Shown here: positions 44,721-53,752 of the stretch, in pieces | Position numbering within the stretch: the first letter of the stretch is position 1 | Layout: each line of letters opens with the position of its first letter | Source of the DNA: Paenibacillus sp. JDR-2 | GTDB lineage: Bacteria > Bacillota > Bacilli > Paenibacillales > Paenibacillaceae | DNA length: 64,000 nucleotides | Assembly: GCF_000023585.1 (NCBI RefSeq) | Contig: NC_012914.1 | Coordinates: forward strand, 4,742,001-4,806,000 | Reading direction: 5' to 3' | Made by a program: the position numbers and the translations under genes | The notes under the pieces: generated by a model | What the model was told of the DNA's origin: nothing | What the model saw: only the letters and a program-made list of their open reading frames with translations | The model's database searches: none

Positions 44721-44729
44721 TGATATAAT
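44721..44729 (+). promoter_or_regulatory. extended -10 element before the YesN-type gene
   Basis: TGATATAAT, a perfect extended -10 (TG-n-TATAAT) 71 bases before the ATG. A small hairpin (AGCGCC / GGCGCT, about 44740-44758) lies between it and the gene. Confidence 0.55.
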
Positions 44730-44799
44730 CCCCGTATTAGCGCCGGATGCTTGGCGCTTCAATATGTAAGCGCAATCATTGAGACAAGGAGTGAATGCA

Positions 44800-47100
44800 A
44801 TGCCGGGCTCAATCAAGCAGAACAGCATGTTCGTGAAGCAGCTTCTTTCCTTAACCGCTATTGCCGTTATCACGGTTGTCCTTATTGCATCCGTTACTTA
44901 TTCCATCTCGGCAGACAACAGTATTCAAAATGCGATTACATACAACGAATCCGTCCTTACCCAGCAGCAAGAGCTCATCCACAAAGAACTAACCTCCATT
45001 AAATATAACGCTTCAAGCATGATCGCGACCCAAACGTATCTTTACCAAATGAAAGGGAGCAAGCTTAGCGTCAGCTCCCTCATTGACTTAACCGGCTTTG
45101 TTGCCGAACAGAAAAAAATCAGTCCTTACATCGATTCCATCTATATCTATTACGCTCCGCTGGAGCTTGTCCTGACCTCGCGGCAGGAGATCCGGACTTC
45201 CCCCATTTCCACCTTCGCGGACCGGTCCTGGCTGGATACGTGGAAGCAGCCTTCGGCAAGCCGCTCGGTCTGGATTACCGGGAGACAGGACGGCTTTTCC
45301 CCCGACCATTCCGCTGCCAGCTTACTTCAAAAAATGCCGCTGATCGGCCAAGTCAACGGCGCTATTGTGATCAACTTGAAGCTGGATCTGCTGTTTAACG
45401 ATTATTTGAGCCACTACCATAATAAAAAAGGCACCACTCTTGTTCTTGGAGCAAACTCCGAGCTGCTCTATACCGATGCGGCCGACGGAGATCGGCTAAT
45501 GAAGGCCGTTAATCTTAGCCGTCTAAACGCGGAAAGCGGCTCCTATATCGATGACTCCGACCGGATCATCTCCTACACAACCTCCGAGCTGACAGGCTGG
45601 AAGTTTATCGACGTCACGGAGAAGTCCACCCTTCTGCAAGGGATGGGGCGTATCAAAGTAATTGTGGTTAGCGTAGCCGCGGCTTATCTGACAGCCGCTA
45701 TCGCAATCTCCTTTTTCGTGTCCAGAAGATTGTACCGTCCTCTCCACAGCGTCATCTCTTATATTGAGAATGCCGCGCATGACCAGCGGGATGGTGCAAT
45801 CAAGCCTCTTCCAACCGGAGACGAGGCGGGCTTTATCCGGCAGCGGTTCGAGCAGATGATCCGCAGCTGGGAGATTCTCGCCAAGGAGAAAAGGAAGGTT
45901 GATTCTCTGCTCACCGACAACCGTACGGCTATTAAAGAAAAGTACTTGAACGATCTGATCCAAGGCGGTGAAGGAAACGGGCAAGCCGTGGAGCTGCTTG
46001 GACTGCGGCTTGATTTTTCCCGGTTTGCCTTGCTTACGCTGGAGCTGGAGGAGCCTTATCCCGTAAAGGACGATCCTTTTCATTTCCACCTGCTGCGTTA
46101 CGGATTTATGGATGAACTAGGCGCGGATATCAACGGAGAGGTATTTGCCAAGGATGATAAGAGGACGGTTATCCTCTTGGCTGTTCCGCCCGAAAACGAC
46201 GAATTCCCTCTGGAATATGCCAAGAGGCTGAAACAGCATATGCTCACCAGGTATGGATTAACGGTTACGATTGCTGTCAGCCGAATCTGCACGGGAGAGG
46301 AATCGGTCCGGCTGGCTTACGAGGATACGATTGCCGTCTTGAACCTGAAGATCTATATCGGTAAAGGCGAGGTATTGCCCTACTCGATCTTGGGCGATTG
46401 GCAGGCGGAGGAAGAAGAAGCTTATTACTATCCCTATGATCTGGAAGCAAAGCTGCAGCAGGCGTTGCTTCAGACGGATAAAGGGCAGTGCTTCGATACC
46501 CTCCGGGAAATCACCGGGACCGCGATAGACAAGAAGCTGAGCAAAGCCAATATCCAGCAGCTGTTCTTCCAGCTGAGCGGCGAGATTGTCAAAACTCTTG
46601 TCCAATCCCGGGGGGATATTGCCGCCGTATTCGGCAGCCGTGCTGCTTATGCCGATCTTATAGCACGCGCCGAGACGCTGAAGGATATGGAAAAATGTCT
46701 GATCGAAATGTGCGATAGAATTATCGACTACCATCGCGAGAAGCGTTCCAAAATGACGGACGTAACCTTGCAGCTTGCCATCGACTACATGGATGCGAAT
46801 TTCAATAACAACATTTCCGTAGATACCGTTGCCGAATACGTGGAACGCAGCTCCTCTTACTTAAGCCGTATTTTTAAAGAATCCATGGGTATGACCATCA
46901 ATGACTATTTGATTCAGCTGCGCATAAGGAGAGCTACGGAGCTGCTTGGGCAGGTCAACCTGTCCATTGAAGAGATCTGTCACGAGATTGGGTACGCCAA
47001 TGTCAGCTACTTCAATAAGATCTTTAAAGCCCGTACGGGGCTTACGCCCGGGCAATACCGACAGCAGCATGCGGCGGAGAAGCTGCTCTCGCAAGGATGA
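44800..47100 (+). CDS. membrane-anchored AraC-family sensor-regulator (YesN-like)
   Basis: About 766 residues. The first helix is at about 12-40 (LLSLTAIAVITVVLIASVTYS), an extracellular sensory domain extends to about 275, and the second helix is IKVIVVSVAAAYLTAAIAISFF. It ends with the double HTH (IDYMDANFNNNISVDTVAEY; LSIEEICHEIGYANVSYFNKIFKARTGLTPGQYR). ATG behind AAGGAG. Divergent from the LplB/C importer operon, its probable target. It is a second copy of the architecture seen at the left end. Confidence 0.9.
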   Translation: MPGSIKQNSMFVKQLLSLTAIAVITVVLIASVTYSISADNSIQNAITYNESVLTQQQELIHKELTSIKYNASSMIATQTYLYQMKGSKLSVSSLIDLTGFVAEQKKISPYIDSIYIYYAPLELVLTSRQEIRTSPISTFADRSWLDTWKQPSASRSVWITGRQDGFSPDHSAASLLQKMPLIGQVNGAIVINLKLDLLFNDYLSHYHNKKGTTLVLGANSELLYTDAADGDRLMKAVNLSRLNAESGSYIDDSDRIISYTTSELTGWKFIDVTEKSTLLQGMGRIKVIVVSVAAAYLTAAIAISFFVSRRLYRPLHSVISYIENAAHDQRDGAIKPLPTGDEAGFIRQRFEQMIRSWEILAKEKRKVDSLLTDNRTAIKEKYLNDLIQGGEGNGQAVELLGLRLDFSRFALLTLELEEPYPVKDDPFHFHLLRYGFMDELGADINGEVFAKDDKRTVILLAVPPENDEFPLEYAKRLKQHMLTRYGLTVTIAVSRICTGEESVRLAYEDTIAVLNLKIYIGKGEVLPYSILGDWQAEEEEAYYYPYDLEAKLQQALLQTDKGQCFDTLREITGTAIDKKLSKANIQQLFFQLSGEIVKTLVQSRGDIAAVFGSRAAYADLIARAETLKDMEKCLIEMCDRIIDYHREKRSKMTDVTLQLAIDYMDANFNNNISVDTVAEYVERSSSYLSRIFKESMGMTINDYLIQLRIRRATELLGQVNLSIEEICHEIGYANVSYFNKIFKARTGLTPGQYRQQHAAEKLLSQG

Positions 47101-47116
47101 AGAGAAAAAATAACAA

Positions 47117-47140
47117 AAGGTCTGCCCAAGAGCAGACCTT
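47117..47140. terminator. bidirectional terminator
   Basis: Stem AAGGTCTGC / GCAGACCTT, 6-base loop, between convergent genes. Confidence 0.8.
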
Positions 47141-47156
47141 AAAGAATAACCATCAA

Positions 47157-48194
47157 TTAAATCGCGCTGACGACTTCCGTATTCTGAACCAATGCAACCA
47201 GGTAAGCCAGCGTTAATCCTTGACCCCAGCCTTGCACCCGCTTCTTGGAAATCACCTTGTAGTCATCCGCCGAATACATAACCGCCGTGCCGGCGGATAC
47301 ATTGCGGACCGAACCGTCATCGTCGATATTGGCACGAATGCCTTCATAAGCTTTGGCCATATAATTCTGATGCAGCGGATGCGCGTAAATCGTCAGGGCT
47401 GCGGCAATGCCGGCGGAAGCCGAGGTTTCCTCGTACGAGGTCTCGTCATTCAAGATCGTACGCCACAAGCCGTCCGGCGACTGCAGTCTGACCAGGGAGC
47501 TTAACTGATCGCCAAGCGCTCCGCCAAGCTGCATCCACATCGGCATAAACGGATTAAGCATTTTATGAGCCTGCGCCATCGTATAGGCAGCCCATGCGTT
47601 CGCTCTGCCCCAATAGATGCCGGACAGGTGATCCCCTCTCACATTGTCCCATGCGTGGTAGAACAGATTCGTCTTTGTATCCTGCAAATATTCTTCATGC
47701 CAGTAGAACTGGTTAAGCGCATCGTCGATATATTCCTTCTTGTCCAGCTTGAAGCCAAGTCTCAGCAGGAAATACGCCGCCATAAACAACGTATCCGCCC
47801 ACGCCTGCTCGGGAAAATCGTTTTTGGACGATACGGTATGCTGGAATACGCCTTCTCCAAACCGGATCGCGTCCTTGCGCAAATATTCGGCTTTCATTAG
47901 AGCGAGATCCAGGTATTTCTGGTCGCCTGTCGCTTCATGCAGCGTTAACATCGTATGCCCCATGGCACAAGAATTAACCATTAAAGCCGGAAGCCCCAGC
48001 TCCAAATATTCGTCCACCCATTTCACCAGAAAATCAATATACTCCTGATTTTTCGTTACTTCCCAAGCTTTGCTGATGCCGTAAAAGGCAACTCCGCAAG
48101 ACCAGTTCCATGTAAAATCCATATTCATCGTTCTGCGTACGACAAGGTCGATCAGCTCTAATACTTCCTCTTGGTTCACTTCAAATTTTTTCAT
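47157..48194 (-). CDS. GH105-like unsaturated glycuronyl hydrolase (YteR/YesR type)
   Basis: 345 residues, alpha/alpha barrel pattern, no signal peptide. WADTLFMAAYFLLRLG contains the catalytic-region Asp, and GIYWGRANAWAAYTMAQ and YEETSASAGIAAAL match YteR-type enzymes. It removes the unsaturated uronic acid left by a lyase on imported oligosaccharides, such as rhamnogalacturonan fragments. ATG behind GGAGG. Divergent from an AraC gene. It lies beside the importer unit, consistent with pectin use. Confidence 0.85.
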   Translation of the reverse strand: MKKFEVNQEEVLELIDLVVRRTMNMDFTWNWSCGVAFYGISKAWEVTKNQEYIDFLVKWVDEYLELGLPALMVNSCAMGHTMLTLHEATGDQKYLDLALMKAEYLRKDAIRFGEGVFQHTVSSKNDFPEQAWADTLFMAAYFLLRLGFKLDKKEYIDDALNQFYWHEEYLQDTKTNLFYHAWDNVRGDHLSGIYWGRANAWAAYTMAQAHKMLNPFMPMWMQLGGALGDQLSSLVRLQSPDGLWRTILNDETSYEETSASAGIAAALTIYAHPLHQNYMAKAYEGIRANIDDDGSVRNVSAGTAVMYSADDYKVISKKRVQGWGQGLTLAYLVALVQNTEVVSAI

Positions 48195-48300
48195 TGTCCA
48201 AACCTCCGTCTGAAATCGCTCTCATACCCCAAGAGTAGCATGAATTTTGCAAGGATTTCTCCGCATATATGGACAAATACTGCTTAAACCCCGCAAATAT

Positions 48301-48309
48301 TGATATAAT
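48301..48309 (+). promoter_or_regulatory. extended -10 element before an AraC gene
   Basis: TGATATAAT, 38 bases before the ATG, inside the 152-base divergent gap with the GH105 gene. No clear -35. Confidence 0.5.
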
Positions 48310-48346
48310 GAGCTTACGATTGTCCGTGAAAGGAGCTCATCTCATT

Positions 48347-49216
48347 ATGACGATTACCTCGCTTCCCAATATCCTTCGGTTCGGTTCGATCAGCGAACCG
48401 TTATGGATCGAATTCGACCGGAGAATCGGCTACCATTCCATGGACACTACCCATTATCATCGTTCATATGAATTCTTTTACCTGTACAGCGGCGAGAGAA
48501 AGTTTTTTATACGCGATTCCGTTTATCAGATTCAGTCGGGTGATCTTATCCTCGTAAACACCAATGACGTCCACCGGACCTCCGAGCTAAGCCAGCCCAA
48601 TCACGAGCGGATTGTCTTGCATTACGACCTGCCGTTCTTTGACGGTTTATCGCGGGAGGAGACCGAACTGCTGCTGTCCCCTTTTGCTTCCGCGCATCCA
48701 ATCATCAAGCTTAATCTGCAGGAACGGATGCATTTGGAGGCTTTGTTCGAATCCCTGCTTCGCGAGCTGCAGGAATGTCCACCCGGTTATCAGCTGCATG
48801 TCCGTAACATGGCCACCGAGATTCTGTTATTCACGGCCCGGCATGCCTTAAAACGCAAATCGCTGCCAAGCATTGAGCTTACCCCTGTTCAGCAAAAGGT
48901 CACGGATATTATCCGGCACATTAACCAGCACTTTAGGGAACCTTTGCCTCTTGATGAATTGGCCAAGCAATTCTTCATAAGCAAGGGACATCTCAGCCGC
49001 GTCTTTAAGGAGGTTACCGGCTTTGGCTTCAGCCAATACATCAACGTTACCCGGATCAAGGAAGCTGAGCTTCTGCTGAAAGAAACGGATTGGAGCATCA
49101 CTCAAATTTCCGAGCGTTGCGGCTTCGAGAACTTTTCCCACTTCGGCAAGGTGTTTAAGGAGTTGTCCGGACTCTCCCCCCGAGACTATCGGAAGCTGGA
49201 GCAGAACCAAAAATAA
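48347..49216 (+). CDS. AraC-family transcriptional regulator
   Basis: 289 residues. N-terminal cupin-like domain (DTTHYHRSYEFFYLYSGERK) and C-terminal HTHs (IIRHINQHFREPLPLDEL; WSITQISERCGFENFSHFGKVFKELSGLSPRDYR). The ATG chosen (MTITSLPNIL) has AAAGGAG 11 bases upstream; longer starts lack one. Divergent from the GH105 gene, likely its target. Confidence 0.87.
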   Translation: MTITSLPNILRFGSISEPLWIEFDRRIGYHSMDTTHYHRSYEFFYLYSGERKFFIRDSVYQIQSGDLILVNTNDVHRTSELSQPNHERIVLHYDLPFFDGLSREETELLLSPFASAHPIIKLNLQERMHLEALFESLLRELQECPPGYQLHVRNMATEILLFTARHALKRKSLPSIELTPVQQKVTDIIRHINQHFREPLPLDELAKQFFISKGHLSRVFKEVTGFGFSQYINVTRIKEAELLLKETDWSITQISERCGFENFSHFGKVFKELSGLSPRDYRKLEQNQK

Positions 49217-49243
49217 CGGTTAAGCAGCTGCTTAACCGTTATT
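49212..49243. terminator. perfect 32-bp palindromic terminator shared by two convergent genes
   Basis: AATAACGGTTAAGCAG and its exact complement meet without a loop. Both stop codons lie inside the palindrome. Confidence 0.8.
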
Positions 49244-50018
49244 GAAAATGCGAGATATAATCATGCGGCGTTGTGCCGTAAACGCTCTTGAAATGTTTAT
49301 TCAGATGGGTCAAATCCACGAATCCGCACGCCGCTACCGCGGAATAAATATCCTTGCTGCTTTCGATAAGCTGCTTGGCCCTTTCGATCTTACTGTTAAG
49401 AAAATATTGATACGGTGAAATCCCGGTATGCGCCTTGAATAATCGGATAAACTGGAACTTCGATAAATCAAGTTCCCTGCTAATGTCATCCAGCTTCAGA
49501 ACATGATCCAGATTATCGTGAATTCTGTCCTTCGCTTTTCGAATCAAGGCATGATCCGTTCTCTTGCCGTATTGCGAAAGACTGGAATCGGCAAGGCGAT
49601 CCGTTAGAGCAAGCAATAACTCGCTGCACAACGCTTCATCTTTTTCGCTTAAGATGGCATTCGTTAAATTAAGGACCCTATGCTCCAGCTCCGGGTCATA
49701 CACGATAGGATTCGAAAACCGCATAATCTCCTTCTTCTCCATAACCTCCAGCAGCAGCTGCGGCTCAATGTACAGCATAACGTAATCAAGCCCCGCCTCG
49801 TCATGCGCCATTCCGTCATGCGTCTGCTCCGGATGAAACAGCATAATGCCGCTCTTATGGGATAATTGCAGGCTGCCGTCCAGGTTATAACGTTGAATGC
49901 CGCGCAAGGTAACGCCGATCGCATATTCCTGATGGGCATGCTTCTTATATTTAAACTCCGTCATTGTTGCGGATAATGCGGTAATGCCGGCCGACTTTTT
50001 ATAAATAAACCTTTCCAT
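49239..50018 (-). CDS. AraC-family transcriptional regulator
   Basis: About 259 residues. Cupin-type AraC_binding domain (KHAHQEYAIGVTLRGIQRY..HPEQTHDG), then the two HTHs (HDNLDHVLKLDDISREL; SAVAACGFVDLTHLNKHFKSVYGTTPHDY). This subtype often sits next to LysE-type exporter genes, as here (19 bases after the exporter gene). The ATG chosen follows GAGGTGAG; a GTG three codons up is possible. Confidence 0.87.
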   Translation of the reverse strand: MERFIYKKSAGITALSATMTEFKYKKHAHQEYAIGVTLRGIQRYNLDGSLQLSHKSGIMLFHPEQTHDGMAHDEAGLDYVMLYIEPQLLLEVMEKKEIMRFSNPIVYDPELEHRVLNLTNAILSEKDEALCSELLLALTDRLADSSLSQYGKRTDHALIRKAKDRIHDNLDHVLKLDDISRELDLSKFQFIRLFKAHTGISPYQYFLNSKIERAKQLIESSKDIYSAVAACGFVDLTHLNKHFKSVYGTTPHDYISHFQ

Positions 50019-50036
50019 CTTACTCACCTCGCAAAG

Positions 50037-50612
50037 CTATACCCAAATCATAACGGCAGCGTAAGCTAAAAATAAAGCCATAACCAGATTAGCACCCGTA
50101 TGGTGTTTCTGCAAAAACGTTTTAAAAACCGTCCCGAAAAGAACCCATGTAAAAAAGGCCGAAAACCCAATTAAAGTGATGGCTGCAACACCAACGGACA
50201 CACCCGTAAACCCGCTGTAAGTGGGCAAAATAAACGCCGGGATGACGGTTAAGGCAAACAGCACGGTCTTGGGATTCAAGAACTGCAGCAGGACGCCGAA
50301 TCGAAAAGTGGCATTCTGGTTTACGTCCGATTCCGAATGATGGCTTCGGACCATCCGGTAAGCGAGATAGACCATATAGGCGCTTCCGATAACCTGAAGG
50401 ACCGTAATAAACTTGGGCATTACCGACAGCAGCACCGAATTTAATGCGGCCGAACAGACAAGCAGCAAACCAAAGCCAATCGTCGATCCATAAGAGAAGA
50501 TCATCGCCTTTTTCGTTCCCGCGTTTTTGACGGTAGACAAAATTAAAATATTCGTAGGTCCCGGTGTAAACGTTGCAACCAGGCAATAAACAAAAAAAGA
50601 TGTAGTATCCAT
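50037..50612 (-). CDS. LysE/RhtB-family exporter
   Basis: 191 residues with about six hydrophobic segments and the family motif TPGP at 16-19 (VATFTPGPTNILIL), plus QFLNPKTVLFAL. Members export amino acids or related small molecules by proton exchange. The substrate is not evident. Upstream of the AraC gene in the same direction and 74 bases after a nicotianamine-synthase-like gene. ATG behind GAAAGGAG. Confidence 0.9.
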   Translation of the reverse strand: MDTTSFFVYCLVATFTPGPTNILILSTVKNAGTKKAMIFSYGSTIGFGLLLVCSAALNSVLLSVMPKFITVLQVIGSAYMVYLAYRMVRSHHSESDVNQNATFRFGVLLQFLNPKTVLFALTVIPAFILPTYSGFTGVSVGVAAITLIGFSAFFTWVLFGTVFKTFLQKHHTGANLVMALFLAYAAVMIWV

Positions 50613-50686
50613 GAGAAGCCGCTCCTTTCACGCTCTTCTCATATCCTACATCCGATTGGAAATTGCCTATAGTATATTATTGCAGC

Positions 50687-51568
50687 TTATTCTAAGCCTT
50701 TGTGCTTCATAAATAAAGTGGAATTGATGACCAGCCCCTCGTCAGGCTGTGTCCGTCCAAGGATATGCCATCCTTGGCAACGAAGAACCTCTTCATCAAT
50801 CGCTTCATACATAATCTGTTTCATACCCTCCGCCGTTCGCATAGCGACCAGGGGATCCGAGGCAGTGCGGCTTATCTGTTCCAGCACGGCTTGCTTGTTT
50901 CTCACAAGACTAGCGACAAAAATCCGCTTGTATGGGCCGTAATCGTAATAGGCGCCATTCTCCAATACAACCTTAACTTTGGATCCGAGACCCATGTGCT
51001 CGAGCAGCGAGCAAGAAGCTTCGTAAGCCACCGCATCCTTCTCCAGGCAGACAACCTCCACATCGGCTAACAAATAAAAGATAATCGGGCTTAACGGCAT
51101 CGGCCCGCTGCCTACAAACACAACGGGAGATTGCTCCAGGCGGCTATCCGGATCAGTGAAGCGGCGAAGGGTATCCAGTTCCTGCTTAACCAGCGCTATG
51201 TAAACCGGCCAATTCGGGAGATTTTTAATGGCATCCAAGCCGGAATCCTGCGCTTTGCAGGCCTGCCTGGAGTCGCTGAGCTCCGTCAGAAACTCGGCTT
51301 CCGAGAGCTTATCCTGCAGCTGCCGCTGATGCGTTTGAATATATTCGTTGCTCAAAACGGCTTGTACCTCCTCCGGCAAATAACGGGAACGCAGCTGGGC
51401 GAAAATACGGCTAATAACGCTTGTTACCAATTGATTAGCCGGAGACAAATCTATTTCCTTCTGAAGAAGCTCGTTGGCTTCGCGGATAAAAGCAATAAAA
51501 TCGTCAACGACCTGCCATCTAGGCAGGCTTCCCGCAGATGCTGCCGTACCCGTAGAATAAACCTCCAT
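50687..51568 (-). CDS. nicotianamine synthase-like protein
   Basis: 293 residues with a Rossmann-type core. The signature VFVGSGPMPLSPIIFYLL (Gly153-Ser-Gly-Pro) followed by VVCLEKD is that of nicotianamine synthases, including the bacterial CntL enzymes that transfer aminobutyrate from SAM to an amino acid. NAS-like proteins therefore form metal-binding metabolites such as staphylopine precursors. No CntM-type opine dehydrogenase or metallophore importer is within the window. It shares a strand with the LysE exporter and AraC genes. ATG behind AGAAGGAGAG. Confidence 0.78.
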   Translation of the reverse strand: MEVYSTGTAASAGSLPRWQVVDDFIAFIREANELLQKEIDLSPANQLVTSVISRIFAQLRSRYLPEEVQAVLSNEYIQTHQRQLQDKLSEAEFLTELSDSRQACKAQDSGLDAIKNLPNWPVYIALVKQELDTLRRFTDPDSRLEQSPVVFVGSGPMPLSPIIFYLLADVEVVCLEKDAVAYEASCSLLEHMGLGSKVKVVLENGAYYDYGPYKRIFVASLVRNKQAVLEQISRTASDPLVAMRTAEGMKQIMYEAIDEEVLRCQGWHILGRTQPDEGLVINSTLFMKHKGLE

Positions 51569-51593
51569 TTACGCAACTCTCCTTCTTCCCCGC

Positions 51594-51610
51594 ATATATT
51601 CGAAATATAT
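51594..51610. promoter_or_regulatory. palindrome upstream of the NAS-like gene
   Basis: ATATATT-CGA-AATATAT, perfect 7-bp arms around a 3-base centre, 26-42 bases before the ATG, where an operator would overlap the -10 region. It matches no metal-repressor box I know. Confidence 0.45.
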
Positions 51611-51667
51611 TCATACCGCCCGGGATGTAGAAGGGAATTGAGACAAACCGGTTTATTCCGACAAGAA

Positions 51668-51713
51668 AACAAGGCATCCTTGATCCCGATAAACAGGAGC
51701 CGGATGCCTTGTT
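51668..51713 (-). terminator. terminator after the propeller-type gene
   Basis: Stem AACAAGGCATCC / GGATGCCTTGTT with a 22-base loop and TTC following on the minus strand, 9 bases past the stop. Confidence 0.75.
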
Positions 51714-51721
51714 TCTAGCCT

Positions 51722-53725
51722 TTAGTTACGCCCAAATACCTTAAACTCCCATAAGGAATAGCCGTACATTGTACCTCTTTGCGTTCCATACATCCGCACG
51801 TAACGGGCTGTTGTTTCATCAAAGTTAACAATGTCGGTGCCTCCGTCGCCGGAAGTTGTGCTATAAACGTCGGTCCAATTCTGGCCGTCATCCGACACCT
51901 GAATCTTGTAGGCTCTGCCGTAAGCGACCTCCCAATCCAGCTTGACGCGGCTGATCGGGCTTGGAGCGCCAAGATCGACCTGAATCCACTGCGGATCGGA
52001 AGAGTCGGAAGCCCAGCGGGTCTGCCCGTTTCCGTCATTGGCATCCGCTGCCGGATGCGAGCTCTCCGAAGAGGAAGCGGTGATCGCTTTGCCTTGGGCC
52101 AGTTCCGTCAGCTCCGGTCCATCCGGCGGCGTAAGGTTCAGCTCCGGATTGGAGAGATCCAGCTTATACATCATCTGATTATAGTTGTAACGCGGCATGG
52201 CAGGCGCTTTCGTAAACGTATTGGTGAAGGTAGCCTCGAAATAGAGGTAACGCCCGCCATCCTTGATGAAATACTCATGCTGGGAAGGGTTATAGAAAGA
52301 GTATTCGTTATGGGTAATAATTTTCTTTGCCACTTTCCATGGTCCGTTAGGCGCAGGCGCTTCCGCGAACCAGATTTCGCCCAGCAGGGACGTCTTGCCG
52401 AATTTCTCCTGTCCAATCATGACATAGCTATGGCGGTATTCATTCCATTCGACGGAGCTTTGGGCAATTTGAACCTCATCGCCCGAATCGACATCCTTCA
52501 ATTGGAAATATCGTTCATCATCCGCCTTGATCAAGCCTAATCCAATCAGTTCTTTCTCCTTTTCCTGCGTAAGCATTTGCGTGTTTTTCTTCCAGCCCCA
52601 TACCAGCTTGCCTTCAGCGTCACGCTCAAGCTGCGTGTTCGCCCCGGCATAAGTCGTCCCTGGCGCAAGCGGGGTAAAATACTCGTATTGGGTGTAATCC
52701 ATAATGGCATCCATCTTCGCCTCTACCCGAATATTCGGATACTCGTATTGCGTGAAAATATAATACCCTTTGCCGCCATCCTCGTAATACGTTCCTTGAC
52801 CGCCCATTCCCGCGTAACGCCAATCGCTGGTACCCGGAAATTGGACCAGCTGCTCGAACTCTTGCTTTTCGTCATTAAAGATCAGAATGCCGAAAGAACG
52901 AGGGTTAGGATCATGCGTACTATAAGCGGCAAGCAGCCGTTCCTCGCCGTTATTGTCCTTGACGGTCATCAGACCGAATATCCAGGCGATATTCGCACCG
53001 TCCGGAAGCGGCGGCACTAGGCTTTTCGCAAAGCCGTCCTCGCGCGTAATATAGTCGAGGTCGACGCCAACATCGAGATCCAGCCCTTGCTCCGGCAGCT
53101 TTGAAGTAGCTCCCGTCACCCGGAAGTTCCCAAGCGGATAGGAAGGCCGATCCGTATCGCCCCAGAACCAGTACAGCTTATTCTTGTATTTAATGGTCTG
53201 CACGGAGTCCTGGCCCATCACTTTCCCGTTCAAGAGCGGTTCTTCAATCGGCGGCGTCTCGCCAAGCATGACGGTATCCCTGTAAATGCCTTGTCCGGTT
53301 ACCCGGTATAGCCGTTCCGCAAGATTGATCCGGTTCATCTGGATGGTCACATTTCCACCAGGCGTTACGTCCACCGCTTGACCGCGGTAACCAAACATAT
53401 CCGTCGGAACCTCGTAGCCATGACTGGCTATATGAAAAAATACCGTTTGATTCATAAGCCCCGGCTCGTCAAAAGCAACGTTGCCGGCGCTGTCCGTATA
53501 GTAACGGATGTTGTTCGTCGTCTTCAGCTCCACCGCCGGAATTCCTCTTCCGGTTTCCGCGTCTACGACGTGAATTTTGAACAGCTCCTGATTATAGACC
53601 TGGCTTTGCGCCGGCTTATCGGTACCGCTTGCCCCTGCTGCACCGGCCGCTACGAAGGTTCCCGGGAGAAGCGCTGCAACCAGCATAACGCCCGCCATGA
53701 TTCGAACGCGTAATCTCATTCCCAT
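51722..53725 (-). CDS. secreted putative glycan-active protein with C-terminal F5/8C (CBM32-like) domain, copy B
   Basis: 667 residues with a signal peptide (LRVRIMAGVMLVAALLPGTF). An N-terminal carboxypeptidase-regulatory-like segment (about 45-130) is followed by a propeller-like middle region (LYWFWGDTDRPSYPLGNF; VQFPGTSDWRYAG) and a C-terminal discoidin-type domain (ITASSSESSHPAADANDGNG..WIQVDLGAPSPISRV). No GH family can be named with confidence; the middle part resembles five-bladed propeller proteins. It is a close paralog of the gene before it, 27 bases apart. ATG behind GGAGGAG. Confidence 0.75.
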   Translation of the reverse strand: MGMRLRVRIMAGVMLVAALLPGTFVAAGAAGASGTDKPAQSQVYNQELFKIHVVDAETGRGIPAVELKTTNNIRYYTDSAGNVAFDEPGLMNQTVFFHIASHGYEVPTDMFGYRGQAVDVTPGGNVTIQMNRINLAERLYRVTGQGIYRDTVMLGETPPIEEPLLNGKVMGQDSVQTIKYKNKLYWFWGDTDRPSYPLGNFRVTGATSKLPEQGLDLDVGVDLDYITREDGFAKSLVPPLPDGANIAWIFGLMTVKDNNGEERLLAAYSTHDPNPRSFGILIFNDEKQEFEQLVQFPGTSDWRYAGMGGQGTYYEDGGKGYYIFTQYEYPNIRVEAKMDAIMDYTQYEYFTPLAPGTTYAGANTQLERDAEGKLVWGWKKNTQMLTQEKEKELIGLGLIKADDERYFQLKDVDSGDEVQIAQSSVEWNEYRHSYVMIGQEKFGKTSLLGEIWFAEAPAPNGPWKVAKKIITHNEYSFYNPSQHEYFIKDGGRYLYFEATFTNTFTKAPAMPRYNYNQMMYKLDLSNPELNLTPPDGPELTELAQGKAITASSSESSHPAADANDGNGQTRWASDSSDPQWIQVDLGAPSPISRVKLDWEVAYGRAYKIQVSDDGQNWTDVYSTTSGDGGTDIVNFDETTARYVRMYGTQRGTMYGYSLWEFKVFGRN

Positions 53726-53752
53726 GCCGTAATCTCCTCCATTCCAAAATGA

